From positions 144,385 through 208,384 of the forward strand of contig NZ_JADQTO010000018.1 in the NCBI RefSeq assembly GCF_015704865.1: a stretch of DNA of 64,000 nt, in the 5' to 3' direction. The DNA comes from Actinoplanes aureus (GTDB taxonomy: Bacteria; Actinomycetota; Actinomycetes; Mycobacteriales; Micromonosporaceae). Under the pieces are notes generated by a model. It worked only from the letters and a program-made list of their open reading frames with translations, was not told the origin of the DNA and ran no database searches. The position numbers and the translations under genes are program-made. This document shows positions 26,481-35,046 of the stretch, in pieces (within the stretch, counting starts at the first letter, position 1; the number at the start of each line of letters is the position of its first letter).

Positions 26481-26818
26481 CAGTCGGTGTATCGAGGCGC
26501 CCCGGGCATCGGAATAGGTTGAGTGGAGCCGGTGCGGACCTGGTCGTGGTGATACTCGCGAACTATGTCGGCATGGGACCTCCTCGAGACGGCTGGTTCA
26601 CCAGTCAGCGAACCGAGGCCACTCTTTCAGCGATGGCCGCGCGAACGATGATCGAATAGGCATCTCCTATGCACGGGCCGGCGACCGCGACCGAACCAGG
26701 CCGCTGCTTCGCCGATCGGCGGGGCTCAGGATTTCGAATCAGACTCGCGCGAATGCTCTCGATGCCGAATGCTGGCCGTTGGTCTCCAACGTCAGTTCGG
26801 CCCGAGAATGAGGCATAC

Positions 26819-27577
26819 ATGGATCAGACCTGGATCAGGGCCGCGCGACGCCTTCCGCAGGCCCCGGTCCGGCTGGTCTGCTTCCCGCACGCGGGCGGAT
26901 CCGCCAGCTACTTCGCTCCCCACGCCCGGCTTCTCGGCGACGACGTTGAAGTTCTCGCCGTGCAGTATCCGGGGCGTCAGGACCGCTACCGCGAACCGGC
27001 GATCACCGACCTCGGCCGGCTCGCCGACCGGCTGGCCGACGTGCTGGCCGGCACGGTCCCGGGTCCGTTCGCGTTCTTCGGTCACAGCATGGGCGCCATC
27101 GTCGCCTTCGAGGTGACCCGCCGGCTGGAACGCCGGGGCGCCCCGGCGCCCCGGGTGCTCTTCGTCTCCGGCCGGCGCGCGCCCTCGCTCGTCCGCGAGG
27201 ACAACGTGCACCGGCGCGACGACGCGGGCGTGATCGCTGAGATGAGCCGGCTCGGCGGCACCGACATGAGCCTGCTCACCGACCCGGAGGTGATCGAAAT
27301 GATCATGCCGGCGCTGCGTGCCGACTACACGGCCATCGAGACGTACCGGTGCGACCCTGCCGACGCCACCGTCGGCTCGCCGATCGAGGTGCTCACCGGT
27401 GACAGCGATACACGCGTGTCGGTGGTGGACGCCAAGGGCTGGGCGGATCACACGACTGCCGGATGCGAGCTGCGCGTCTTCCCGGGCGGTCACTTCTATC
27501 TCGCCGAGCGCGCCACCGAGGTGGTGGCACACATCGCGGCGCGGCTGGAAGCGCGGATCTCGGCCCGCGCTGAGTAG
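26819..27577 (+). CDS. Type II (discrete) thioesterase
   Basis: 252 residues from the ATG at 26819 (GAATGAGG upstream); the open frame reaches 50 codons further but that part has no thioesterase similarity. It contains the early CFPHAGGSASYF oxyanion segment, the nucleophile elbow FGHSMGA, an Asp in the GDSDTRVS stretch and the His in FPGGHFYL. This is the complete triad of the GrsT/RifR family. These enzymes clear stalled or wrongly loaded acyl groups from carrier proteins of PKS and NRPS lines. It is the only plus-strand gene starting from the divergent control region, so it probably serves the iterative PKS, the trans-AT PKS or both. Confidence 0.92.
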   Translation: MDQTWIRAARRLPQAPVRLVCFPHAGGSASYFAPHARLLGDDVEVLAVQYPGRQDRYREPAITDLGRLADRLADVLAGTVPGPFAFFGHSMGAIVAFEVTRRLERRGAPAPRVLFVSGRRAPSLVREDNVHRRDDAGVIAEMSRLGGTDMSLLTDPEVIEMIMPALRADYTAIETYRCDPADATVGSPIEVLTGDSDTRVSVVDAKGWADHTTAGCELRVFPGGHFYLAERATEVVAHIAARLEARISARAE

Positions 27578-27648
27578 CTGTTTGAACCCATTTCTCCAGG
27601 TGACGACGGCTTTCGAGTGGGGGGACGTTCATTGCCGAACGGTCCGTC

Positions 27649-27666
27649 GACAGCTCCAGAGCTGTC
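27649..27666. terminator. Inverted repeat between convergent TE and HIT genes
   Basis: GACAGCTC-CA-GAGCTGTC is a perfect 18-base dyad about 70 bases after the thioesterase stop and 40 bases before the HIT gene stop on the other strand. In RNA it could fold with 7-base arms and a 4-base loop from either strand. No T tract follows, which is usual in actinobacteria. A shared terminator is the simplest reading; a protein site is the alternative. Confidence 0.45.
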
Positions 27667-27704
27667 ATGGCCGTTTCTGGCTGGCCGCTGGTGGACGTTA
27701 GGCC

Positions 27705-28202
27705 TTAGAGATGTTCTCGGATGCGTTGAGCGAGTGCCTTCTGGGTCGCATCGTCGACTGGCAGAACCCCGTTCTCCGCCATCAGAGCATGGAACTGTTG
27801 CTGGTGGTACGGCACGCCAGGCGGTAGTGCGGCGAGGTGCCAGTGCAGGTGTGCGTTGCCCTGCTGGCTGCCTAAGCTCAGTGAATACATCCGCTCAGTC
27901 GGTACGGTAGCCGCGACGGCGAGAGCCACTTTGCGGACCGCGCCCTGGAAGCGAAGGAACTCGAGCTCCTCCATGTCGTGAATCCAGCTTTCGACATGTC
28001 GCTTCGGTGCCACAAGGCAGTACCCGAGCTGGACAGGGTGGCGGGTGAGAAACGCGATGGTGTCGCCGTCTTCGTACAGCTTGTGATGCTGATAGTCCTC
28101 GTGGCCGTCGAGGAAGGCGCAGACGAAGCATGGTCCTTCCCGTACGCGGCGGCCGTATTGCTCGAAATCGAAAGCAATTCGCGCAGGCTGGTCATGATTC
28201 AT
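27705..28202 (-). CDS. HIT-family (histidine triad) hydrolase
   Basis: 165 residues from the ATG at 28202; a longer frame would run into the divergent NUDIX start region. The HxHxH triad appears as NAHLHWHLAALPPG near residue 120. An early CFVC-type pair (GPCFVCAF) suggests the zinc- or redox-type N-terminus seen in many HIT proteins. Such proteins cleave nucleotide phosphoramidates or dinucleoside polyphosphates. It reads divergently from the NUDIX gene 54 bases away. Both are small nucleotide-housekeeping enzymes and neither has an obvious place in polyketide assembly. Confidence 0.9.
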   Translation of the reverse strand: MNHDQPARIAFDFEQYGRRVREGPCFVCAFLDGHEDYQHHKLYEDGDTIAFLTRHPVQLGYCLVAPKRHVESWIHDMEELEFLRFQGAVRKVALAVAATVPTERMYSLSLGSQQGNAHLHWHLAALPPGVPYHQQQFHALMAENGVLPVDDATQKALAQRIREHL

Positions 28203-28256
28203 GCAGGGCAGGGTAGGCGACGCCAGGTCCTGGCACGTTCTTCGTAGGGTGCTCGC

Positions 28257-28754
28257 ATGCCCATACCCGAGTTCGTGGCCGCCCTGCGTTCCAAGATCGG
28301 CCATGCCCCGTTGCCGTTGAGCGGCGTCATCGCGGTGGTCCTCGATGAACGGAACCGGGTGCTCCTGGTCCGCCGTTCAGATAGTGGCGATTGGGCTCTC
28401 ACCACCGGATGTCTGGAGCCGGGCGAGCAGCCGGCCGACGGTGCCCGGCGCGAGGTGTTCGAGGAGGCCGGTGTTGAAGTGGGGGTCGAGCGGCTGCTCT
28501 CGGTCGAGGCATTGGATTTGTCCGTTGCCCCCAACGGCGATCAAGTCTATTGGCTTGCCATCGGGTTCCGCTGCCGAGTTGTCGCCGGGGACGCCCAGGT
28601 CAACGACGACGAGTCCGTCGAAGTCGGCTGGTTCGATCCGGACTCAATGCCGTCTTTGCCTCCTCATCAGGCGCGCTGCTTGGCACTCGCCCTGGCCAGC
28701 GATGGCGATCCATGGTTCGCCGATTCGCCCTTTCGGATGGGCTCGAGATCGTGA
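28257..28754 (+). CDS. NUDIX hydrolase
   Basis: 165 residues. The full NUDIX box GX5EX7REUXEEXGU is present as GCLEPGEQPADGARREVFEEAG, so the metal site is intact. The fold begins with a VIAVVLDERNRVLLVRR beta segment. Enzymes of this family hydrolyse a nucleoside diphosphate linked to another moiety, such as oxidised or sugar nucleotides. No subfamily signature was identified. It diverges from the HIT gene and probably has a housekeeping role; it marks a non-biosynthetic interruption between the two PKS regions. Confidence 0.9.
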   Translation: MPIPEFVAALRSKIGHAPLPLSGVIAVVLDERNRVLLVRRSDSGDWALTTGCLEPGEQPADGARREVFEEAGVEVGVERLLSVEALDLSVAPNGDQVYWLAIGFRCRVVAGDAQVNDDESVEVGWFDPDSMPSLPPHQARCLALALASDGDPWFADSPFRMGSRS

Positions 28755-29001
28755 GGAGAGGGGTTGGATCGCGTGTGCCCAGAAGACGCCATTCGGGCCT
28801 GATCAGGCGGCGATGAGGCCGGGTGACGATCAGGTGACGCTTCCGGCCATTGGTCAGCTTCGCGCCATTGAATCCGCGCGTTCCCGGCTGACGGTCTCGG
28901 CGGTTTTCACGCTCTGGCGCCACGCTCGTCACCGCTCATCTTGCGAGCGTAGAACCAGGCCTAACTCGATCTTGCAGCAGAGAAACAGGCAGTGAGGACG
29001 G
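28755..29001. other. Convergent intergenic stretch, no gene seen
   Basis: About 250 bases between the NUDIX stop and the peptidase stop. It includes a 10-base palindrome CCTGATCAGG at 28799-28808 and weak hairpin potential (CGCTC...GAGCG near 28935). No open frame with recognisable content is seen. A terminator is expected here but none is convincing. Confidence 0.4.
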
Positions 29002-30870
29002 TCAGAACCCGAGGGTGGCGGCACCACCCACGACGGGCAGCCGGAACGTGCTCGCCGCCAGGTCCAGCGTGACCTGGGCGCGGTTGGTGTCCGGACGGGT
29101 CCAGAACGGGTCACTGCCGGCCACCACCACCCCGATCCGGTGCCCGGCCGGGAAGATGTGGTCGTCCACCTGGACCCGGACCGTGAAGTTGTAGGTCTCC
29201 CCGGGCACCAGCGGTGTCTCGGCGAGCAGTGAGTCACGGTTCTTCGCGTCCAGCCAGCCCCGGGTGACGACGTCGTAGGGAGTGTCCGCGGTGCGCTCGG
29301 CGGTCTCCCGGTAACACGCGTCGTCAGCCGGGGTGCTGGCGCCCCAGCAGGTCTCGGTGTCCAGCGTGACAAGCCCTTCCGACCAGGACGGAACGCCGTT
29401 GTCCACCACCAGGCCGGTCACCACCCGGTTGGCCGGTCCGTAGTCGACAAGTTTGACGGCGAGGTTCGTGTCGGTGTCGTTCACCCGGCCGGTGAGGTGG
29501 GCGTACGAGGTGCCGGAGATCCGGACCGGCTGGGTGAGCGCGGGGGAGAGGAAGACCAGCCGGCCGGGTGTCACGGTCTGCTCGTTCTCCACCATCGCGG
29601 TCTCGCGCTGTGCGGGATCGTCGGTGAAGGTTCCGGTGGCGGCGCCGACCGGGCCGGTGGTCAGGACGCCGGGACCGTCCGGTGCGCCGGCGCCGAGGCG
29701 TACCGTCACCGGGGCCGCCTGGCGGTCCGGCCAGCTCTGGTGCCGCTTCCATTGGCCGGGGGCGTGCTCGACGTCGGCGATGGGCTCGCTCATGATCCCG
29801 TTGGGTATGCCGTACAGCCAGAAGTCGAACCAGCGGTGCAGGGTGGTCATCCACTCCGCCCGGCGGAAGTCGAACGGTTCCGCGTGGCCGACCTGGGACA
29901 ACCAGATCTTGCGCGGGACGGCGTTCCGGCCGAGCGCCTCCCACCAGGCACCGAAGTGCTCCGGGTCGACGTTCCAGTCGTTGAGCCCGTGCACCAGCAG
30001 CACAGCGGCCCGCACCCGGTCGGCGGACCGGACGTAGTCGCGCGCCGCCCAGAAATCGTTGTAGTTGCCGGTGGCGTCGTCCGGTGCGGTCTCGAGCTCG
30101 GCGCGCGCGGCGGCACACGTCTCCGCGGGCCGCCCGTTGACCTGACCGAACATCTGCGCCGGGCGCGGCCAGGGCGGCTGGATCGGCAGGCCGCCGTCGC
30201 GGTGGTACTCGTACCAGCTGGACGGACCGCCGACCGGGACGACGGTCCGCAGGCCGGCCACGCCGGTGGTGGCGACGCCGTTCGCGGTGGCGGCGTCCCA
30301 CGACTTGCCGATCATGCCGACCCGGCCGGTGCTCCAGGCGGCGGCGACCGGACTGCCGTCGGCGCGGTACGCCCGCGCGCGACCGTTCAGCCAGTCGACG
30401 ACCGCCTTGGCGCCCTGGATCTCGCTCGGTCCGCCGAGGTCGACGCAGCCCTCGGAGGCGCGCGTGCCGGCCAGGTCGGCGAGGACCACGGCGTAGCCGC
30501 GGGGCACGAAGTAGTTGTCGTAATACAGCGGGAAGGTGCCGTCCTGCTTCTTCTCGTTCTCGTTGCCCCGGCCGCAGCACGCGTAGTACGGACTGGATTC
30601 GAAGATCACCGGCACCCGGAGGCCGAGCGCGGTGGCCCGCGGCCGGATGACGTCGGCCGCGATCCGGTCCGGCCGGCCGTCACGGTCGCCGTCGGCGCCG
30701 GACTCGACGTAAACGGTTTCCCGTATCGCGTCCGCGTACGAGAAGACCGGTTGTGTCATGCCGAGACGGACCGCCGGGCCCGGCCGGGCGGCTGTCGCCG
30801 GGCTCGTGCCGAGCAGCGTGGCCATGCTCGCCAACGCGGCGACGGTGGCTCCCGCGATCCAGCGTCTCAT
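29002..30870 (-). CDS. Secreted S15-family Xaa-Pro dipeptidyl-peptidase/CocE-like hydrolase
   Basis: 622 residues from an ATG with GGGAGG close by. An N-terminal signal peptide is clear: RR, a hydrophobic stretch, then a TSPATAARPG cleavage region. The catalytic domain has the S15 elbow GMIGKSWDA (nucleophile Ser190), an Asp region LNDWNVDPEHF and the His in QVGHAEPF. A C-terminal jelly-roll (about 390-620) is typical of the Xaa-Pro peptidase/cocaine esterase fold. It should hydrolyse peptides or esters outside the cell. Flanked by biosynthetic genes and reading divergently from the PPTase, it might trim an exported product. It could equally be an ordinary secreted peptidase caught between two clusters. 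Confidence 0.88.
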   Translation of the reverse strand: MRRWIAGATVAALASMATLLGTSPATAARPGPAVRLGMTQPVFSYADAIRETVYVESGADGDRDGRPDRIAADVIRPRATALGLRVPVIFESSPYYACCGRGNENEKKQDGTFPLYYDNYFVPRGYAVVLADLAGTRASEGCVDLGGPSEIQGAKAVVDWLNGRARAYRADGSPVAAAWSTGRVGMIGKSWDAATANGVATTGVAGLRTVVPVGGPSSWYEYHRDGGLPIQPPWPRPAQMFGQVNGRPAETCAAARAELETAPDDATGNYNDFWAARDYVRSADRVRAAVLLVHGLNDWNVDPEHFGAWWEALGRNAVPRKIWLSQVGHAEPFDFRRAEWMTTLHRWFDFWLYGIPNGIMSEPIADVEHAPGQWKRHQSWPDRQAAPVTVRLGAGAPDGPGVLTTGPVGAATGTFTDDPAQRETAMVENEQTVTPGRLVFLSPALTQPVRISGTSYAHLTGRVNDTDTNLAVKLVDYGPANRVVTGLVVDNGVPSWSEGLVTLDTETCWGASTPADDACYRETAERTADTPYDVVTRGWLDAKNRDSLLAETPLVPGETYNFTVRVQVDDHIFPAGHRIGVVVAGSDPFWTRPDTNRAQVTLDLAASTFRLPVVGGAATLGF

Positions 30871-31075
30871 TGTGCCTCCCGCCCGCAGGCTGGTGTGAGC
30901 GTGAATTCACCGGGGCGGATTCTGGCAGCGCCGGAAATGGGCGGTCAATGCGAATTAGAAATCTTCAAATCAATGGTTTGTCAAGGGCTGTAAAGAATTA
31001 TCGGCAGAGGTTGTTCTCGATGAATGACGGCTCCTAGAGTGCTCGGTGGAAACGGAAATCCAGCTAGGGTGTGCA
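30871..31075. promoter_or_regulatory. AT-rich divergent promoter region before the trans-AT PKS operon
   Basis: About 200 bases between the divergent peptidase and PPTase genes. The middle part (roughly 30945-31015) is much richer in A and T than anything nearby, with stretches such as GAAATCTTCAAATC and TAAAGAATTATC. It is therefore the likely promoter of the plus-strand PPTase-to-PKS operon. No pair of boxes with good spacing could be fixed by eye, and no recognised operator was found. Confidence 0.5.
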
Positions 31076-31840
31076 ATGCTTGACCTGGCCACTGCGCGTT
31101 CACTTTCCCTGACCAATTCCGAGAGCGTGTACCGAGCTGCGTTGAGCATGTGCAGATACTCGGCGCAGTCAACCGGTGAAGCGATACTGCACCGGCGGGA
31201 ACGGCAGCGACTCGCCCGGATGCGCCACGAGCGCCGCCGGGCCGACTATCTCGCCGGTCGCTGGGCGGCCAAAGCCGCCGTCACCCACCTGTGCGCGGTG
31301 CCGGAGCCGGCCGCTATCTGGCTCGAGCCGGGCGTCCTCCACCAGCCGGTGCTCGGCGGGCCGGGCACCGGCGACGTCGCGGTGAGCCTGACACACAGCC
31401 AGCAGGTCGGCGCGGCGGTGGCGTTCGACGTCGCCCACCCGGTCGGCATCGATCTGGAACGGGCTGACCCGCTTCGGGCCGGCACGCTCCACTCGGCGCT
31501 GACCCCCGGCGAAGGCGAGATCACGCGGGGCCTGCGGCTGGATCCACTGTTGGCGGCCACCGCGCTGTGGACGGCCAAGGAAGCGCTGGCGAAGTTCCTC
31601 CGCGTCGGCCTGAGCATCGACATGAGCCTGCTCGAGGTGGCCGCCTGGCGGACCGAGGGGGAGTGGTGGCGTCTGGAGTACCGCCACGTCGTGTCCATGA
31701 AAGCGCTCGTGCTCGCCGTGGACGACTGGCTGCTCGCGCTGTGCGTGCCGATCCGCACTGCCGTGTCGGCACCAGGTCTGCCGGGCTCCCTGTCCGCCGC
31801 ACTGGCATGCGACCTCGCCCCGGTCGGAGCCGTCCTGTGA
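31076..31840 (+). CDS. Sfp-type 4'-phosphopantetheinyl transferase
   Basis: 254 residues from the ATG at 31076, preceded by AGGG at six bases; an in-frame GTG at 31046 is possible. The two family signatures are present: VGIDLERAD, with the magnesium-binding Asp and Glu, and WTAKEALAKFL. The enzyme transfers phosphopantetheine from coenzyme A to a conserved Ser of carrier proteins. At least nine active-looking ACPs are encoded in the window (eight in the trans-AT line, one in the iterative PKS), so it is the probable activator of both. It opens the plus-strand operon that continues through the AT-ER gene 37 bases downstream. Confidence 0.93.
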   Translation: MLDLATARSLSLTNSESVYRAALSMCRYSAQSTGEAILHRRERQRLARMRHERRRADYLAGRWAAKAAVTHLCAVPEPAAIWLEPGVLHQPVLGGPGTGDVAVSLTHSQQVGAAVAFDVAHPVGIDLERADPLRAGTLHSALTPGEGEITRGLRLDPLLAATALWTAKEALAKFLRVGLSIDMSLLEVAAWRTEGEWWRLEYRHVVSMKALVLAVDDWLLALCVPIRTAVSAPGLPGSLSAALACDLAPVGAVL

Positions 31841-31877
31841 CGCCGGCCGCCGGCCGTCCGACCGAATTGGAGTCGCC

Positions 31878-34208
31878 GTGATCGCCTACGTGTTCCCCGG
31901 CCAGGGTTCACAGTCCGTCGGGATGGGTGCGGGCCTGTTCGAGGAGTTTGCCGAACTGACCGCCGAGGCGGACCGGATCCTCGGCTATTCCGTCGCGGAG
32001 CTGTGCACCGCGGACCCGCACGGCCGGCTGGGGCGGACCGAGTTCACCCAGCCGGCTCTGTACGTCGTCAACGCCCTGTCCTACCTGCACCGGCTGAGCA
32101 GCACGGGCCGGGCGCCCGACCACGTGGCGGGGCACAGTCTGGGCGAGTACAGCGCCCTCTTCGCCGCCGGTGTCTTCGGCTTCGGCGAAGGGCTGCGCCT
32201 GGTCGCCCGCCGCGGTGAGCTGATGGCGACGGCCCGCGACGGCGGGATGGCCGCGGTGCTCGGGCTTGCGGCCGATGCGGTCGCCGGGGCGCTGTCCGAG
32301 GCCGGGCTGGACACCGTGGACATGGCCAACCTCAACAGCACCACTCAGGTCGTGCTCTCCGGCCGCCGCGCCGACATCGAACGGGCCGGGCCGATCCTCA
32401 AGGCGGCCGGTGCGCGGGCGTACACGATCCTCAACGTCAGCGGGGCGTTCCACTCCCGGTACATGCGGGAGGCGGCGGACGCGTTCGCCGGGACGCTCTC
32501 GGGCGTACCGATGTCCCGGCCCCGGATACCGGTGATAGCGAACGTCACCGCCCGGCCGTACCCGGCCGACGGCGATGTCGCCACCCTGCTCGCCCAGCAG
32601 ATCACCTCGCCGGTGCGCTGGACCGAGACCGTGCGGTACCTCCTCGACGCCGGTGTCGAGGAGATCGAGCAGGTCGGGCCGGGCAAGGTGCTCACCAACC
32701 TGGTCCGCGCCATCCGGCGCGAGACCGCCCCGGCGGCCGCTGCCAGCCGCAACGGCGGCAGGCGGCCGGAGGCCGCGCCGCATGGCCGTCCGGCGGATCA
32801 TGAGGGCGCGGCCTGGCTCGGCGACGCCGAGTTCCGGCGTCAATACCGTTTGCGGTACGCGTACGCGAGCGGCTCGATGTACCGGGGCATCGCCTCGCCC
32901 GACCTGGTGATCCGGATGGCGCGTGCCGGCATGCTCGGGTTCCTGGGCACCGGGGGGATGCGGCCCCAGCAGATCGACGACGCCGTCGCCCAGGTGCACC
33001 GGGCTCTCGAACCCGGGCAGGTGTTCGGCGTCAACCTCCTGCACGCCCCGGCGGACCCGGCCCGCGAGGACGAACAGGTCGACCGCTACGTGCGTCACGG
33101 CATCCGGCTCGTGGAGGCGTCCGCTTTCATGGACGTCACCGCGGCCCTGGTGCGTTATCGCTGCCTCGGGCTGCGGCGTGACGAGCAGGGCCGCGTGGTG
33201 GCGGAACACCGCCTGATGGCGAAGGTCTCGCGCCCGGAGGTGGCCCGCGCGTTCCTCGCTCCGCCGCCGGAGCAACACCTGCGCCGCCTGGTCAGCGACA
33301 ACCGGATCACCGAGGAACAGGCCCGGCTGGCCGCCGAGGTCCCGATGGCCGACGACCTCACGGTGGAGGCGGACTCGGCCGGGCACACCGACGGTGGCGT
33401 GGCGTACACCCTGATGCCCGCGCTGCGCCGGCTGCGTGACGACCTCGCCGCCGAGCACGGCTACCGCCAGCGGGTACGCATCGGTGCCGCGGGCGGTATC
33501 GGCACACCGGAGGCGGCCGCGGCCGCGCTGATCCTGGGCGCGGACTACCTGGTCACCGGGTCCGTCAACCAGTGCACGGTGGAGGCGGGCACCAGCGAGC
33601 CGGTGAAGGATCTGCTGCAGCAGATGGGGGTGCAGGACACCGCGTACGCCCCGGCCGGGGACATGTTCGAGATCGGGGCGCGGGTCCAGGTGCTCAAGCG
33701 GGGCGTGTTCTTCCCGGCCCGGGCGAACAAGCTCTACCAGCTCTACCAACAGCACGACAGCCTCGAGTCGATCGACACGAAAACCCGCCAGCAGATCGAA
33801 CAGCGTTACTTCAAGCGCACCTTCGAAGAGGTGTTCGAGCTGGTCCGGGAGTACAAGGGCGGCGACTGGCCGGCCGCGGAGACGCTGAGCCCGAAGCAGC
33901 GGATGCTGCTGGTCTTCAAGTGGTACTTCGCCTACTCCTCGGATCTGGCGATGCGCGGGGATCCCGGCGGCCGGGTGGACTACCAGGTGCACTGCGGACC
34001 GGCCCTTGGCGCGTTCAACTCCTGGGTGCGGGGCACCGAGCTGGAGGACTGGCGCCACCGGCACGCCGACGACATCGGCCGCCGCCTGCTCGCCGAGACC
34101 AGCGTCCTGCTGAACGACCGGCTGACCGCCTACCGGGCGGGATCCGGCCGCGCCGCGGCGCCGGACGACCTCGTGCTGGCCACCGCCGGGGACGGGTACC
34201 GGTCGTGA
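31878..34208 (+). CDS. Trans-acting acyltransferase-enoyl reductase fusion (PksE/LnmG type)
   Basis: 776 residues from a GTG with GGAG upstream. Residues 1-285 are a malonyl-type AT with FPGQGSQSVGMG and the nucleophile elbow GHSLGE (Ser87). A linker of about 40 residues leads to an FMN-binding PfaD-like enoyl reductase barrel (about 315-760). It shows GFLGTGGM, the IGAAGGIGTPEAA loop, LGADYLVTGSVNQ and the FFPARANKLYQLY segment characteristic of trans-AT PKS reductases. The AT half would load malonyl units onto ACPs of the AT-less modules encoded downstream. The ER half would saturate enoyl intermediates at chosen modules in trans, as no ER domain sits in the visible modules. Its stop overlaps the hydrolase start as GTGA. 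Confidence 0.95.
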   Translation: MIAYVFPGQGSQSVGMGAGLFEEFAELTAEADRILGYSVAELCTADPHGRLGRTEFTQPALYVVNALSYLHRLSSTGRAPDHVAGHSLGEYSALFAAGVFGFGEGLRLVARRGELMATARDGGMAAVLGLAADAVAGALSEAGLDTVDMANLNSTTQVVLSGRRADIERAGPILKAAGARAYTILNVSGAFHSRYMREAADAFAGTLSGVPMSRPRIPVIANVTARPYPADGDVATLLAQQITSPVRWTETVRYLLDAGVEEIEQVGPGKVLTNLVRAIRRETAPAAAASRNGGRRPEAAPHGRPADHEGAAWLGDAEFRRQYRLRYAYASGSMYRGIASPDLVIRMARAGMLGFLGTGGMRPQQIDDAVAQVHRALEPGQVFGVNLLHAPADPAREDEQVDRYVRHGIRLVEASAFMDVTAALVRYRCLGLRRDEQGRVVAEHRLMAKVSRPEVARAFLAPPPEQHLRRLVSDNRITEEQARLAAEVPMADDLTVEADSAGHTDGGVAYTLMPALRRLRDDLAAEHGYRQRVRIGAAGGIGTPEAAAAALILGADYLVTGSVNQCTVEAGTSEPVKDLLQQMGVQDTAYAPAGDMFEIGARVQVLKRGVFFPARANKLYQLYQQHDSLESIDTKTRQQIEQRYFKRTFEEVFELVREYKGGDWPAAETLSPKQRMLLVFKWYFAYSSDLAMRGDPGGRVDYQVHCGPALGAFNSWVRGTELEDWRHRHADDIGRRLLAETSVLLNDRLTAYRAGSGRAAAPDDLVLATAGDGYRS

Positions 34209-35011
34209 CCGGGGTACAGGCCGGCCTGGAGGTGCTCACCGCCGGGCCGCACGGGCTGCGGCACAACGGCACTCTGCTCTTCGTCCACGGCGGCTATCAC
34301 GGGGCGTGGTGCTGGGCGGAGAAGTTCCTGCCGTACTTCGCCGGGCTCGGCTACCGCTGCGTGGCGCCCAGCCTGCGCGGGCACGGCGAGAGCGCCGGCT
34401 TCGAGAAGCTGAACTCCTTCCGCCTGCGGGATTTCGACGACGACGTACGGGCGGTGCTGTCCGAGCTGCCGGAGCCGCCGGTGCTGATCGGTCACTCGAT
34501 GGGCGCCGCCGTCGTGCAGCGGATCCTCACCCGGGAGCCCGATTCGGTGCGTGGTGCGGTGCTCATCTCCGCGCCGCCGCCGTCCGGCATCGGCGCCGGG
34601 ATCGGGTTCCGGTGGATACGCACCGGCGGCTGGCCGGTGATGTGGCAGCTGTGGAAGCTGCACCAGGGCCGGATGCGGACCGGTGACCCGTTCCCGTTCC
34701 AGGCCTTCTTCCACGGCACCCTCACCGAGCAGCAGCGCAGCGACTACGTGGCCCGGGTGCAGAAGGAGTCGCACCGGGCCGGCAAGGAACTGGCCCGCCG
34801 GTTCGCCCGCGTCCCGGCCGGCCTGCGGATCCCGGTGCTGGTGATGGGTGGCGAACAGGACTGGCTGTTCCCGCCCGACCTCACCCGCCGGACCGCGCAG
34901 GCGTATGGCACCGACGCGGTCCTGATCCCCGGCAGCGGTCACATGGTCATGCTCGACGCCGCGTGGCGCCGCGCCGCTGACCGGATCGGTGAGTTCCTCG
35001 GCGGGCTCTGA
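34205..35011 (+). CDS. Alpha/beta-hydrolase (lipase/esterase or off-loading type)
   Basis: 268 residues from the GTG that overlaps the AT-ER stop. The fold is complete: an HGGYHGAWCW oxyanion strand, nucleophile GHSMGAA, an Asp in GGEQDWLFPP and a His in GSGHMVML. It differs from the type II thioesterase at 26819 and looks more like a lipase/lactonase-type hydrolase. The tight coupling to the AT-ER gene makes a role in the pathway likely: acyl editing, release from the last carrier, or ester cleavage in a maturing product. None of these can be chosen from sequence. Confidence 0.88.
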   Translation: MTGVQAGLEVLTAGPHGLRHNGTLLFVHGGYHGAWCWAEKFLPYFAGLGYRCVAPSLRGHGESAGFEKLNSFRLRDFDDDVRAVLSELPEPPVLIGHSMGAAVVQRILTREPDSVRGAVLISAPPPSGIGAGIGFRWIRTGGWPVMWQLWKLHQGRMRTGDPFPFQAFFHGTLTEQQRSDYVARVQKESHRAGKELARRFARVPAGLRIPVLVMGGEQDWLFPPDLTRRTAQAYGTDAVLIPGSGHMVMLDAAWRRAADRIGEFLGGL

Positions 35012-35046
35012 CCCGCTCCCATCCAGGCCGGCAGAAGGGCAGGCGG

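Larger units (their letters stand above)
26316..26818. promoter_or_regulatory. Divergent intergenic control region between the two PKS halves
   Basis: About 500 bases without a convincing gene, clearly more AT-rich than its surroundings in the first 170 bases. It separates the minus-strand iterative PKS block from the plus-strand thioesterase. Several inverted repeats and one plausible minus-strand promoter lie here (listed separately). A further small dyad, ATAGG-5 bases-CCTAT, is at 26656-26670. A 71-codon minus-strand frame at 26605-26820 shows no recognisable protein and is disregarded. No regulator gene adjoins the region, so the binding protein must be encoded elsewhere. Confidence 0.65.

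Noticed and set aside
26605..26820. 71-codon minus-strand frame in the divergent intergenic region
   Set aside because: No recognisable family, no ribosome site, and it ends at the thioesterase start; treated as non-coding.
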